Of a DNA stretch of 38,096 nucleotides, positions 22,979 through 31,433 are shown one piece after another. The DNA is from Streptomyces albidus (ex Kaewkla and Franco 2022) (GTDB taxonomy: Bacteria > Actinomycetota > Actinomycetes > Streptomycetales > Streptomycetaceae). The DNA lies in contig NZ_JACBXA010000032.1 of NCBI RefSeq assembly GCF_013870515.1, positions 1 through 38,096 of the forward strand. The letters run 5' to 3'. Both the position numbers and the translations under genes were made by a program. Below the pieces are notes generated by a model, which was not told the DNA's origin, searched no databases, and worked only from the letters and a program-made list of their open reading frames with translations. The stretch's first letter is position 1, and every line of letters starts with the position of its first letter.

Positions 22979-24136
22979 TCAGTCGACATCGACGCTGAAG
23001 AGCTCGCGCTCGACCTGGTCGAGCGCGAGCCGCAGCGCCCCGGTCGCCACCGCCGCCTCGCCCAGAGCTGACAGCTCCACCCGGGGCGGCCGCAGGCAGT
23101 AGCGCTCCAACTCGCCGCGCAGCGGCTCCAGTACGTCGTCCAGCCCCGAGGCCCAGCCGCCGATCACCACCAACTCCGGGTCCAGGGCCAGTACAAGGGC
23201 GGCCACGTCGTGAACGAGCCGCTGCACGAACCGCTCCATGGCGTGCTCCGCCCGCTCGTCCCCGGCGCGCGCGAGAGCGAACACCCGCGCCACGGCGGCC
23301 TCGTCCAGCGGGTGCAACGGCTCGTCGGTGGTGGACAACAGCGCCTCGGGGCTGTCCTCGCGGCCCAGGAGATGCAGTGCGCCGATCTCCCCGGCGGCTC
23401 CTCCGAACCCGCGGTGCAGCCGTCCGCCGATCAGTGAGCCCGCGCCGGGACTGAGCCCGACCAGCACCATCACCACGTCCTCGGCGCCGCGCGCCGCGCC
23501 CTTCCAACGCTCGGCGACCACACCGGCGTTGGCGTCGTTCTCGATGAACACCGGGCAGCGGAAGGCCTCCCGGAGACGCTCGCCGAGCGGCAGCCCGGTC
23601 CAGCCCGGCAGGGCCGTGCCCAGTCGTACGGTGCCGTCCGCCTCCACGATCCCCGGCGTGCCCACGCCGACGGCGCGCAGCGACTCCTGCCGCACCTCGT
23701 TCGTGGCGAGCAGTTCACGGATGGCCTCGTGCGCCGTGGCCAGCCGCTCGTCCGCGGGGGCGTTCTCGGGGACGTCGTGCGCGACCGTACCCGTGAACCG
23801 GCCCGTCAGATCGCACAGTACGGCGGCGATGCGGTGGGAGCCGATCTCGACGCCGAGCGCGTGACCCGCCTCGGCGCGGAACCGGAAGCGGCGCGCGGGG
23901 CGCCCGCGGCGGGCGGCATGCACGCCGTCCGTGGCTTCCTCCTCCGCCTCAGCCGCCAGGCCCGCGTCGATGAGCCCCTCGACGACGCCTTCCACGGTGG
24001 GCCGGGAGAGTTCGGTGGCGTGGGAGAGGTCGGTGAGCGTCAGGGGAGCGCGGCCGAACTCCGAGCTCAGTACGCGCAGCACGGCAGTGGAGTTGATTCG
24101 TCGCAGCAGAGAAGGATCTCTGCCCGAGAGCCGCAT
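22979..24136 (-). CDS. ROK-family transcriptional regulator
   Basis: A 385-residue ROK repressor. The N-terminal winged helix covers residues about 12-75 (NSTAVLRVLSSEFGRAPLTLTDLSHATELSRPTVEGVVEGLI). The sugar-kinase-like part contains GVEIGSHRIAAVLCDLTGRF, VGVGTPGIV and the ENDANAGVVAERW motif with the catalytic-type Asp. The zinc-binding CxCGxxGC motif normally found after the GE(I/L)GH region is missing: the sequence goes from GEIGALHLLG to REDSPEALL. It probably senses a sugar or sugar phosphate. The ATG at 24136 is used, preceded by GGGGAGG; a TTG just before it is an alternative. Confidence 0.9.
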   Translation of the reverse strand: MRLSGRDPSLLRRINSTAVLRVLSSEFGRAPLTLTDLSHATELSRPTVEGVVEGLIDAGLAAEAEEEATDGVHAARRGRPARRFRFRAEAGHALGVEIGSHRIAAVLCDLTGRFTGTVAHDVPENAPADERLATAHEAIRELLATNEVRQESLRAVGVGTPGIVEADGTVRLGTALPGWTGLPLGERLREAFRCPVFIENDANAGVVAERWKGAARGAEDVVMVLVGLSPGAGSLIGGRLHRGFGGAAGEIGALHLLGREDSPEALLSTTDEPLHPLDEAAVARVFALARAGDERAEHAMERFVQRLVHDVAALVLALDPELVVIGGWASGLDDVLEPLRGELERYCLRPPRVELSALGEAAVATGALRLALDQVERELFSVDVD

Positions 24137-24427
24137 CAAGTCCGCCTCCCCGCATGTTCCCGTGACGCGGATCGTATCGTCTGCCTCCGGTTACTGCGAG
24201 TACGGGATTTCCGCCCGGACGCGCTGATGAAGGCTCGCAGAGCGAGGTCGACCGCTCGCAGAACGGGGCCGACGTCCATGCCCTGCGGCGTGCGCCCGAC
24301 CCCGCATCAGCCAGGTGCAAGTGGCCGGCCGTGCAGGCCACCGCGACGCCGCCGGTGCTCAACCGCCCGCGGAGCGAGGTCCGTTGGGACGAAGCCGGAT
24401 GTCGGTGCCCGGCGGTTTACTTGGACC

Positions 24428-25018
24428 ATGGCCGGTACCACCGCACAACACCTCGCGACGATCGATCTGTTACGCGCTCTCGCCTTCCCGGCCCGGCGAG
24501 CAAGGTCGGACTCCGTGGTCAGCGGTCCGGGCTATCACATAGCCGAACTGGCCACGAGCGAGGAGTTCTGGGAGGACGACGGCACAGGGCGGCTCGCGGC
24601 ACTCGAGCAATACGAGGCGGAGTGCGGCGCGTTGAGCGTCGTGCTCTCCGCGCGCTGGGGCGAGCCGCAGGTCTTCAGCTTGTGGAGCACGCTCGTCAGG
24701 AGCACCCGGGGCGGGGGCGGCGTTCAGGAGGAGTCCTGGCAGCCCTGGGCGGAGCTGAGCGCGGGCGTTCCCTGTCTGGATCTGTGGCGTGCGGGGGAGA
24801 GGTGGATCGCGCTCGGCGTCTCTCAGCACGATGCCGAACTGCCCTTCCAACTGGTCGCAGCGGTCACCGTCAACGACCCGGTCCAGGAGGGCCCTGGCAG
24901 TGCGTCGTCTGCAGTGCGGTCGGTGCGCGCTGTTCGGTGCCGTGGCGTCCTAGGGTTGTCGCATGCGATCAGCGTGGGGACTGGCAGTGGGTGCAGCTGC
25001 GGTCCTGACCTGGAGTGA
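24428..25018 (+). CDS. Hypothetical protein
   Basis: A 196-residue protein not assigned to a family. The central part is well coded and contains DGTGRLAALEQYEAECGALSV, WGEPQVFSLWSTLVR and AGERWIALGVSQHDAELPFQLVAAV, which suggests a small alpha/beta domain. The last 40 residues (after VNDPV) are Ser/Arg/Cys-rich, do not resemble the rest, and overlap the YdcF gene by 56 bp. The natural stop may therefore have been lost by a small frameshift. The start at 24428 has no ribosome-binding site and could be leaderless. It follows the divergent ROK gene after a 290-bp gap in which I see nothing but a GCTCGCAGA direct repeat. Confidence 0.65.
   Translation: MAGTTAQHLATIDLLRALAFPARRARSDSVVSGPGYHIAELATSEEFWEDDGTGRLAALEQYEAECGALSVVLSARWGEPQVFSLWSTLVRSTRGGGGVQEESWQPWAELSAGVPCLDLWRAGERWIALGVSQHDAELPFQLVAAVTVNDPVQEGPGSASSAVRSVRAVRCRGVLGLSHAISVGTGSGCSCGPDLE
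24951..24956 (+). promoter_or_regulatory. Leaderless -10 box of ydcF-like gene
   Basis: TAGGGT is followed by six bases and the ATG at 24963, with no Shine-Dalgarno in between. This geometry indicates a leaderless transcript beginning inside the 3' part of the upstream hypothetical gene. Confidence 0.5.
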
Positions 25019-25562
25019 GTGGTTGAACTGGCGTTGGTCTCGAACCCTCGTCGGAAACTGCGACGGTGCTTCCGCGGCCGTGGTCGTGCCGGGCTTCCGC
25101 AATCCGCACGGGGCGATCAACACCGTCAATCGGTGGCGGGTCCGTGCCGGCCTTCGATCCATCGGCTCCGGCAGCGCGCGCGACACCCGGGTGATCTTCA
25201 GTGGCGGCGCGACCGGCAGCGGTCCCGCGGAGGCCCAGCTGATGGCCGACTACGCGGTATCTGTGCTCAAGTTCGAGGGCCGCGTTGTCATCGAAGACCG
25301 GAGCATGACCACTTGGGAAAACGTGACCAATGTGATCCCCCTGCTCGAAGGCGTCGACCGCATCAAGATCGCCTCCCAGCCGGCTCACGCGCTCAAGGCT
25401 CGCATGTACTTGCGTCGGCAGCGCCCTGATCTCGCTGAGCGGCTTGTACGTGCCGATGACTACCGCCCCGGCGAGTGGATCGTCCTCAAACCGCTGCTGG
25501 CCCTGTACGGCCTCTGGACGCTCCGCAGTCTCAAAGCCGAGGAACGGCAGCTCGCGCATTAG
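24963..25562 (+). CDS. YdcF/DUF218-family protein, membrane-anchored
   Basis: A 199-residue protein of the YdcF (DUF218) family. A short hydrophobic N terminus (MRSAWGLAVGAAAVLTW) may anchor it. The conserved parts are AAVVVPGFRN, the FSGGATGSGPAEAQLMADYAV motif with its conserved Glu, and VIEDRSMTTWENVTN. In the family these form a Rossmann-like pocket; some members take part in cell-envelope or vancomycin-resistance-related functions and bind S-adenosylmethionine. The activity here is unknown. Translation probably begins at the 5' end of the mRNA. Confidence 0.85.
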   Translation: MRSAWGLAVGAAAVLTWSEWLNWRWSRTLVGNCDGASAAVVVPGFRNPHGAINTVNRWRVRAGLRSIGSGSARDTRVIFSGGATGSGPAEAQLMADYAVSVLKFEGRVVIEDRSMTTWENVTNVIPLLEGVDRIKIASQPAHALKARMYLRRQRPDLAERLVRADDYRPGEWIVLKPLLALYGLWTLRSLKAEERQLAH

Positions 25563-25791
25563 CCGGCCGCTCCCGCGCCGGCGCCACATCTTGAGCCCAC
25601 GCCAGCGATAAGCGGGCGAACACGCGCTTCACGACCCGGCGTTGACTGCCCAGGCCCGGATCCGTGCCGCGGCGAGCCTCCCCGGATCATCGGTTCCGGA
25701 GTGATCGGACCACCACGATGATGTGCTCGGTGTGCGAGGGGCCGGCCGAAGCCGTGGGAAGCCGACGACGCGTTGCATTCCGTCAGCAGCT

Positions 25792-26388
25792 CTAAGTCCC
25801 CCGGGACCGGCCGCCGTCCGCATCGTGCTCGTCCGCTTCGGCCGCTGCCCGCAGGTTCCCGAACTCCCCGGCCATGGCCGCCGGCGTCCAATGGGCGTTC
25901 AGGCCACTGGGGTTGGGCAGGACCCACACCCGTGCGCCGCCGATCTCGCGTTCCTGCGGTCCGATCCGGGCGGCACGGTCCTCGAAGGCGATCCGGTAAG
26001 CGGTCACACCCACCACCGCGAGCCAGAGGGGACGCAGCCGCCGCACCTTCTCCTCCAGCAGCGTCCCGCCCTCGCGGTACTCCTCCGCGCTCAGCTCGTC
26101 CGCACGCGCAGTGGCCCGCTGCACGACGTTGGTGATGCCCAGCCCGCACGCGAGCAACTCGCCCTCCTCGTCGGGACGCAGCTGCCGCGGAGTGAACCCC
26201 GAGGCGTGCAGCGCCGGCCAGAAGCGGTTGCCGGGACGGGCGAAGTGGTGGCCCGTCGCGGCGGACATCAGCCCGGGGTTGATGCCGCAGAAGAGCACCC
26301 GCAGCCCCTCTGCCGTCACGTCCGGGACGGTCTTGCCCCGGGCGGCCTCCAGTTGCTCCCGGCTGAAGCGGGGAGCGCGCGGTGTCAG
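25792..26388 (-). CDS. mug: G/U mismatch-specific DNA glycosylase
   Basis: A 198-residue uracil-DNA-glycosylase-superfamily enzyme of the Mug/TDG branch. The two diagnostic motifs are present: FCGINPG near the N terminus (catalytic Asn) and LPNPSGLNAHW near the C terminus. GHHFARPGNRFWPALH follows the first, as in the family. It removes uracil or thymine from G-mismatches. No ATG or GTG exists at the expected position; the best start is a CTG at 26388 that overlaps the purB stop as CTGA, with a GGGGGCG stretch a few bases upstream. Starts farther upstream would lie well inside purB. The pair is probably translationally coupled. Confidence 0.87.
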   Translation of the reverse strand: MTPRAPRFSREQLEAARGKTVPDVTAEGLRVLFCGINPGLMSAATGHHFARPGNRFWPALHASGFTPRQLRPDEEGELLACGLGITNVVQRATARADELSAEEYREGGTLLEEKVRRLRPLWLAVVGVTAYRIAFEDRAARIGPQEREIGGARVWVLPNPSGLNAHWTPAAMAGEFGNLRAAAEADEHDADGGRSRGT

Positions 26389-27815
26389 AGGATCGCCCCC
26401 GGCGTGTACGACGCGGCCTCCGGGTGCTGCTTGGCGATCTCGTCGATGCGGGCGACCACTGCGGCAACCTGAGCGCCCGCCGCCCCGGTGAAGGCGAGCC
26501 GGTCGTCCATCAGGGCGTTGAGCTCGTCCCGTCCGAGCGGGATCCGCTCGTCCGTGGCCAGCCGGTCGAGCAGCTCGTTGCGCTCGGCGCCCGCCCGCAG
26601 TGCCAGCGCCGAGGCGACGGCGTGCTCCTTGATCACCTCGTGTGCGCTCTCCCGGCCGACTCCGGCACGTACCGACGCCATGAGGACCTTCGTGGTGGCC
26701 AGGAAGGGGAGGTAGCGGTCGAGTTCGCGTTCCACGACGGCGGGGAAGGCACCGAACTCCTCGAGCACCGTCAGGAACGTCTCCACCAGCCCGTCGAAGG
26801 CGAAGAAGGCGTCGGGCAGCGCCACGCGCCGCACGACGGAGCAGGAGACGTCGCCTTCGTTCCACTGGTCGCCGGCGAGCTCGCCCGTCATCGAGGAGTA
26901 GCCGCGCAGGACGACCATCAGGCCGTTGACGCGCTCGCAGGAGCGGGTGTTCATCTTGTGGGGCATCGCGGACGAGCCGACCTGCCCCTCCTTGAAGCCC
27001 TCGGTGACCAGCTCCTGCCCCGCCATCAGCCGGATCGTCTTGGCCAGCGACGAGGGCGCGGCGGCGAGCTGCACCAGGGCGGTCACGGCGTCGTGGTCGA
27101 GGGAGCGGGGATAGACCTGCCCGACAGAGGTGAAGGCGTGCCCGAACCCGAGGTGCCGGGCCACCCTCTGCTCCAGCTCGGAGAGCTTGTCCTCGTCGCC
27201 GCCCAGCAGGTCGAGCATGTCCTGCGACGTGCCGACCGGGCCCTTGATGCCGCGCAGCGGGTAGCGGGCGAGCAGGTCGGTCAACCGCTCGTATGCGACG
27301 AGGAGTTCGTCGGCGGCGGTGGCGAAGCGCTTGCCGAGCGTCGTGGCCTGCGCGGCCACGTTGTGCGAGCGTCCTGCCATCACCGTCTCGGCGTGCTCAC
27401 CGGCCAGCTTGCCCAGACGCGACAGCAGGGCGACGGTGCGGTCACGCGCCAGCTCCAGCGAAAGGCGGATCTGAAGCTGCTCGACGTTCTCCGTCAGGTC
27501 GCGCGAGGTCATGCCCTTGTGCACGTGCTCGTGGCCGGCGAGGGCGTTGAACTCCTCGATCCGGGCCTTCACATCGTGGCGCGTGACCTTCTCGCGCTCC
27601 GCGATCGAGGCCAGGTCGACGCTGGTGAGCACGCGCTCGTAGTCGGCGATGGCCTGCTCGGGGACGTCGACGCCCAGGTCCTGCTGGGCCCGCAGCACCG
27701 CGAGCCACAGCCGCCGCTCCAGCACCACCTTCTCTTCGGGGGACCACAGGCGTGCCAGCTGAGTGGAGGCGTAACGGGAGGCGAGGACGTCCGGGATGCG
27801 GGGCTTGTCAGTCAC
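26385..27815 (-). CDS. purB: Adenylosuccinate lyase
   Basis: A 476-residue enzyme of the fumarase/aspartase superfamily. The signature GSSAMPHKMNTRSCE, with the flexible catalytic loop serine, is intact, and HKGMTSRDLTEN and AGRSHN supply the other active-site residues. It cleaves SAICAR and adenylosuccinate in purine synthesis, releasing fumarate. The start is a GTG at 27815 (MTDKPRIPDVLASRYAS). A -10 hexamer TAGAAT lies 8 nt upstream and no Shine-Dalgarno is present, suggesting a leaderless or nearly leaderless mRNA. Its stop codon overlaps the proposed mug start. Confidence 0.95.
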   Translation of the reverse strand: MTDKPRIPDVLASRYASTQLARLWSPEEKVVLERRLWLAVLRAQQDLGVDVPEQAIADYERVLTSVDLASIAEREKVTRHDVKARIEEFNALAGHEHVHKGMTSRDLTENVEQLQIRLSLELARDRTVALLSRLGKLAGEHAETVMAGRSHNVAAQATTLGKRFATAADELLVAYERLTDLLARYPLRGIKGPVGTSQDMLDLLGGDEDKLSELEQRVARHLGFGHAFTSVGQVYPRSLDHDAVTALVQLAAAPSSLAKTIRLMAGQELVTEGFKEGQVGSSAMPHKMNTRSCERVNGLMVVLRGYSSMTGELAGDQWNEGDVSCSVVRRVALPDAFFAFDGLVETFLTVLEEFGAFPAVVERELDRYLPFLATTKVLMASVRAGVGRESAHEVIKEHAVASALALRAGAERNELLDRLATDERIPLGRDELNALMDDRLAFTGAAGAQVAAVVARIDEIAKQHPEAASYTPGAIL

Positions 27816-27823
27816 ACCACCCG

Positions 27824-27829
27824 ATTCTA
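27824..27829 (-). promoter_or_regulatory. Leaderless -10 box of purB
   Basis: TAGAAT on the minus strand, 8 nt before the GTG start. No recognisable -35 or Shine-Dalgarno was found. Confidence 0.5.
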
Positions 27830-27848
27830 CGGGGTGGGTATGCGGCCT

Positions 27849-28775
27849 CTACGGGGAGTCCTCGCAGGCCAGCGCTGTCAGTTCCGGCCGCTTCGGCGCG
27901 CGCCCGTCACCGCTGGAGCGGCCCGTCAGCCGGCGTCCGATCCAGGGGACCAGATGCTCCCGCGTGAAGCGCAGGTCCGCGCGGCGGCGGGCGAGCCAGG
28001 AGGGCGTGACGCCCGGCGGCAGCGGCGTGCGCCAGTCCGAGGTGGCGGGATGTCCCAGGGCCTGCCACACCGCTTCCGCCACCCTGCGGTGTCCCTCGTC
28101 CGTCAGGTGCAGGCGGTCGTCAGCCCACAGCCGCTGGTCGGCCAGCGTGCCGCCCGTGTAGAGGTCCACGACGGTCGCGCCGTGCCGCTCCGCAAGCTCG
28201 TCGATGAAGGTGAACAGGTGCTCCATGCGCGCCCGGTAGCGCTCCATCACGGGCCCCTGGCGTCCGGGGCTGCGCATCAGCACGAGCCGGCCGCAGCTCG
28301 GCGCGAGCTTGCCGACGGACTCCTCCAGCAGCCCGCGCACCCGCCCCATGTCGCACTTGGGGCGCAGCGTGTCGTTGAGCCCGCCGACGAGCGTGACCAG
28401 GTCGGCGCCCATCGCGGCGGCGACGTCGACCTGTTCGCTCGCGATCTGCCCGATGAGCTTGCCGCGCACCGCGAGATTCGCGTACCGGAAGCCTTCATGG
28501 GCCTCGGGCCCGGTGGCACCAGCACCGGGCCCGGTGAGGGGGCCCTCCGGCCCGCTGGGGGAGCCGGGGAGTTCCTCCACGCGGGCGGCGAGACGGGCGG
28601 CGAGCAGATCGGCCCAGCCACGGTAGGTGCCGTCCGGGAGGCGGTCCGACATGCCCTCGGTGAAGGAGTCGCCGAGAGCCACGAAGCTGCGGACGGCGAG
28701 TGCCTCACCGGTCTCGGACGTCGGGGGAGCCTCGATGGATTCCGGGGTGCTTGAAGGGTCGGTCGCGCTGGTCAC
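27849..28775 (-). CDS. SGNH/GDSL-family hydrolase
   Basis: A 308-residue SGNH hydrolase. Block I is FVALGDSFTEGM with the nucleophilic Ser; block III is VTLVGGLNDTL; block V is DDRLHLTDEGHRRVA with the Asp and His of the catalytic triad. No signal peptide is visible, so it probably acts inside the cell as an esterase or lipase-like enzyme. A Gly/Pro-rich insertion (GSPSGPEGPLTGPGAGATGPEA) lies between blocks I and II. The GTG at 28775 is the start; the -10 box TACGAT lies 8 nt upstream without a Shine-Dalgarno. It is 33 bp upstream of purB on the same strand, though purB has its own promoter. Confidence 0.9.
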   Translation of the reverse strand: MTSATDPSSTPESIEAPPTSETGEALAVRSFVALGDSFTEGMSDRLPDGTYRGWADLLAARLAARVEELPGSPSGPEGPLTGPGAGATGPEAHEGFRYANLAVRGKLIGQIASEQVDVAAAMGADLVTLVGGLNDTLRPKCDMGRVRGLLEESVGKLAPSCGRLVLMRSPGRQGPVMERYRARMEHLFTFIDELAERHGATVVDLYTGGTLADQRLWADDRLHLTDEGHRRVAEAVWQALGHPATSDWRTPLPPGVTPSWLARRRADLRFTREHLVPWIGRRLTGRSSGDGRAPKRPELTALACEDSP

Positions 28776-28783
28776 GACCAGCC

Positions 28784-28789
28784 ATCGTA
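28784..28789 (-). promoter_or_regulatory. Leaderless -10 box of the GDSL hydrolase gene
   Basis: TACGAT on the minus strand, 8 nt before the GTG start, with no Shine-Dalgarno between them. Confidence 0.45.
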
Positions 28790-28827
28790 TCCGGTTGCTC
28801 AGGGCGACCTTCCCCGGCCCCCGGCCG

Positions 28828-29856
28828 CTACCGGAGTTCGTCCGAGGGGCTGTGGTGCACCAGTTCGCGCAGTACGTCCTCCATGGTCACGACGCCTTCC
28901 GTACCCCCGTCCTCGCCCATCACGGCTGCCAGGTGGGTACGGCTGGTGCGCATCGCGCCGAGCACGTCGTCCAGCGGCATCGACGCGTGGACGCGGGCGA
29001 TCGGGCGCAGCGCCGTGGCCGGGAACGCCGCGTCACGCGGTATGGCGTCCAGCGCGTCCTTGACGTGCAGATACCCCAGCGCCCGGCCCCTGCTGTCGAC
29101 GACGGGGAAACGGGAGTAGCCCGAAGTGGCCGACAGCTGCTCCAGCTCCTCCGGAGTCACACCCAGCCGCGCCGCCACCACCCGCTCCGTGGGCCGCGCG
29201 ATCTCGCCGACCGGACGGCGTCCGAGCTCCAGGGCGTCGCGGAGACGTTCCATGGAACGCTCGTCCAGCAGCCCGGCCTCGGTGGAGTCCGCGACCATCT
29301 GCGCCAGTTCGTCGTCGGAGAAGGTCGAGGCCACCTCGTCCTTGGGCTCCACGCGCATCAGCTTCAGCAGGCTGTTGGCGAAGGCGTTCACCGTGAAGAT
29401 CACCGGCCGCAGCGCCCGTGAGAACGCCACCAGCGGCGGCCCGAGCAGCAGTGCCACACGTTCGGGTCCGGCCAGGGCGATGTTCTTGGGCACCATCTCG
29501 CCCAGCAGCATGTGCGAGTACGTCGCCAGGGAGAGCGCGATGACGAAGGAGATGATGCGCGCCGCACCGTCCGGCATGCCCACCGCGTGGAAGACCGGCT
29601 CCAGCAGGTGCTCGATCGCGGGCTCCGCGACCACACCCAGCACCAGCGTGCACAGCGTGATGCCGAGCTGCGCCGCGGCGAGCAGCGCCGAGACGTGCTC
29701 CAGACCCCACATGACGCTCCGCGCCCGCCGGTCCCCCTCCTCGGCCCGCGGCTCGATCTGCGCACGCCGCACCGAGATCAGCGCGAACTCGGCGCCGACG
29801 AAGAAGGCGTTGGCGACGAGCGTCAGCAGCCCGATGAGCAGCTGTACCGCGGTCAT
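28828..29856 (-). CDS. CNNM/HlyC-type DUF21-CBS membrane protein (short, second of pair)
   Basis: A 342-residue protein with an N-terminal DUF21 membrane domain (about three or four segments, including QLLIGLLTLVANAFFVGAEFALISV and IISFVIALSLATYSHMLLGEMVPKN) followed by a CBS-pair (residues about 205-335; SRFPVVDSRGRALGYLHVKD, HLAAVMGEDGGTEGVVTMEDVL). Such proteins export or regulate Mg2+ or Co2+. It lacks the C-terminal CorC/HlyC domain that its upstream neighbour has, so the two may form a heterodimer. Its ATG overlaps the stop of the first gene by ATGA. Confidence 0.92.
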   Translation of the reverse strand: MTAVQLLIGLLTLVANAFFVGAEFALISVRRAQIEPRAEEGDRRARSVMWGLEHVSALLAAAQLGITLCTLVLGVVAEPAIEHLLEPVFHAVGMPDGAARIISFVIALSLATYSHMLLGEMVPKNIALAGPERVALLLGPPLVAFSRALRPVIFTVNAFANSLLKLMRVEPKDEVASTFSDDELAQMVADSTEAGLLDERSMERLRDALELGRRPVGEIARPTERVVAARLGVTPEELEQLSATSGYSRFPVVDSRGRALGYLHVKDALDAIPRDAAFPATALRPIARVHASMPLDDVLGAMRTSRTHLAAVMGEDGGTEGVVTMEDVLRELVHHSPSDELR

Positions 29857-31199
29857 CGCTCCTCCTCCCCTTCGAGCTCCTGCTCCTCCGCTTCGAGCGG
29901 AGCGGTCAGCTGTACGCGGGCGGCCCGGCGCCCCCGTGCGTCCACCACCTCGGTGTGCCAGCCCTCCACGTCGAGCTGGTCGCCGCGCTCCGGGATGCGC
30001 CCGAGCTGCGTGGCGACCAGGCCGGCGAGGGTCTCGTACGGCCCTTCGGGGGCACGCATGCCGATGCCCTCCAGCTGGTCGATGCGGGTGGCGCCGTCCG
30101 CGTCGTAGATCCTGCGCCCCTCCGGGTCCTGCCCGGCCGGCGCCAGGTCCGGGCGCTCCTGCGGATCGTGCTCGTCGCGGACCTCGCCGACGACCTCCTC
30201 GATGATGTCCTCGAGGGTCACCACGCCCGCCGTGCCGCCGTACTCGTCGATGACGATCGCGATGCTGCGGTCGCCGCCCGGCATGCGGTCCAGCAGCCGG
30301 TCGACGGTCAGTGACTCCGGGACGAGCAGCGGCTCGTGCATCAGCTCGGTCACCGGATAGCGGGGACGGTCGTCGGCGGGAACCGCCAGCACGTCCTTGA
30401 TCCGCACGATGCCGACGACCGTGTCCAGGCCGCCGCGCACGACCGGGAACCGGGAGAGGCCGGTGGCGCGGGTGGCGTTGGCGACGTCCTCCGCGTTGGC
30501 CTGAACGTCCAGGGAGGTCACCTGGACCCTCGGCGTCATCACGTTCTCGGCGGTCAGCTCCGCGAGGTGCAGCGTCCGTACGAAGAGCTCGGCGGTGTCC
30601 GCCTCGAGTGCACCCTCCTTCGCGGAGTGCCGGGCGAGCGCCACCAGTTCCCGAGGGGAGCGGGCGGAGGCCAGCTCCTCGGTGGGCTCCAGCCCCATCA
30701 GGTGCAGGATGCGGTTGGCGGTGTTGTTCAGATGCCGGATCAGCGGGCGGAAGGCGGCGGAGAAGATCCGCTGCGGTGTGGCGACGGCCTTGGCGAGCGT
30801 CAGCGGCCGGGAGATGGCCCAGTTCTTCGGCACCAGTTCGCCGATGACCATCAGCACGATGGTGGACAGGGCCGTACCGACGACGAGCGCCGCCGAGGGC
30901 GCGGCCGATCGCGGAACGCCCGCCGCCTCCAGCGGGCCCGCGATCAGCTTGGCGATCGACGGCTCGGCGAGCATGCCCACCACGAGGTTGGTGACCGTGA
31001 TGCCCAGCTGGGCCCCGGAGAGCTGGAAGGTCAGCGACCGCACGGCCTCCATGGCACTCTGCGCGCCGCGCTCCCCGCGCTGCACCGCCCGCTCGAGATC
31101 GGCGCGTTCGACCGTCGTCAGCGAGAACTCCGCCGCGACGAACGCACCGCAGGCCAGTGCGAGCAGCAGCGCCAGGAGGAGGAAGAGCACCTCCGTCAT
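29853..31199 (-). CDS. CNNM/HlyC-type DUF21-CBS-CorC membrane protein (first of pair)
   Basis: A 448-residue protein with the full DUF21, CBS-pair and CorC/HlyC architecture. The membrane part begins FLLLALLLALACGAFVAAEFSLTTV and includes STIVLMVIGELVPKNWAI. CBS motifs include LSRFPVVRGGLDTVVGIVRIKD and AIVIDEYGGTAGVVTLEDIIEEVVGEV. The last 80 residues form the CorC domain (ATRIDQLEGIGMRAPEGPYETLAGLVATQLGRIP). The start at 31199 has only a weak G-rich Shine-Dalgarno. It heads a two-gene unit behind a 235-bp region with several stable hairpins. A role in divalent cation transport or homeostasis is known for the family; the ion is not determined. Confidence 0.93.
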   Translation of the reverse strand: MTEVLFLLLALLLALACGAFVAAEFSLTTVERADLERAVQRGERGAQSAMEAVRSLTFQLSGAQLGITVTNLVVGMLAEPSIAKLIAGPLEAAGVPRSAAPSAALVVGTALSTIVLMVIGELVPKNWAISRPLTLAKAVATPQRIFSAAFRPLIRHLNNTANRILHLMGLEPTEELASARSPRELVALARHSAKEGALEADTAELFVRTLHLAELTAENVMTPRVQVTSLDVQANAEDVANATRATGLSRFPVVRGGLDTVVGIVRIKDVLAVPADDRPRYPVTELMHEPLLVPESLTVDRLLDRMPGGDRSIAIVIDEYGGTAGVVTLEDIIEEVVGEVRDEHDPQERPDLAPAGQDPEGRRIYDADGATRIDQLEGIGMRAPEGPYETLAGLVATQLGRIPERGDQLDVEGWHTEVVDARGRRAARVQLTAPLEAEEQELEGEEER

Positions 31200-31433
31200 C
31201 GGGAGACCCCCACCCCGGAGCGGGCGGCACGTGGAGCGGGGAGGACGGAGGAGAGCGCCGCGCGGTGCCGGACACCGCGCTGTGTGCAGTTGGGAGGGTC
31301 GCCCATGGGCGGACTCTCACACCTTTCGGTCAGGGCTGCCCCCGCTGGAGGCGGGGTGGCTGAGTGACAGGAGTTGTTCATCGTAGTCGGGCGGGCCGAC
31401 ACCGCGTTCCCCGGCCCGAGGGCCCGTATGCGC
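31200..31433 (-). promoter_or_regulatory. Structured leader candidate upstream of the CBS pair
   Basis: This 234-bp gap is rich in perfect hairpins. GCGCGGTG-5-CACCGCGC spans 31260-31280, CGCCCATGGGCG (31300-31311) is palindromic, and CCCCGC-5-GCGGGG lies near 31341-31357. A -10-like TACGAT on the minus strand lies about 80 bp from the upstream GNAT gene stop end. The arrangement could be a long structured mRNA leader that senses a metal, but it does not match any riboswitch consensus I know. An open reading frame in it ends exactly at the ATG of the first CBS gene (TGA overlapping ATG). Confidence 0.35.

Noticed and set aside
25563..25791. RNA gene or small protein between the ydcF-like and mug genes
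   Set aside because: No tRNA-like fold and no frame with good codon use was seen; only an imperfect GATCA...TGATC stem that may be a terminator.
26382..28754. 790-residue plus-strand frame over purB and the GDSL gene
   Set aside because: Spans two well-supported minus-strand genes and their promoters; a codon-bias artefact.
31200..31433. Known riboswitch (yybP-ykoY, M-box, ydaO or cobalamin class)
   Set aside because: The conserved core sequences of these classes were looked for and not found; only generic hairpins remain.
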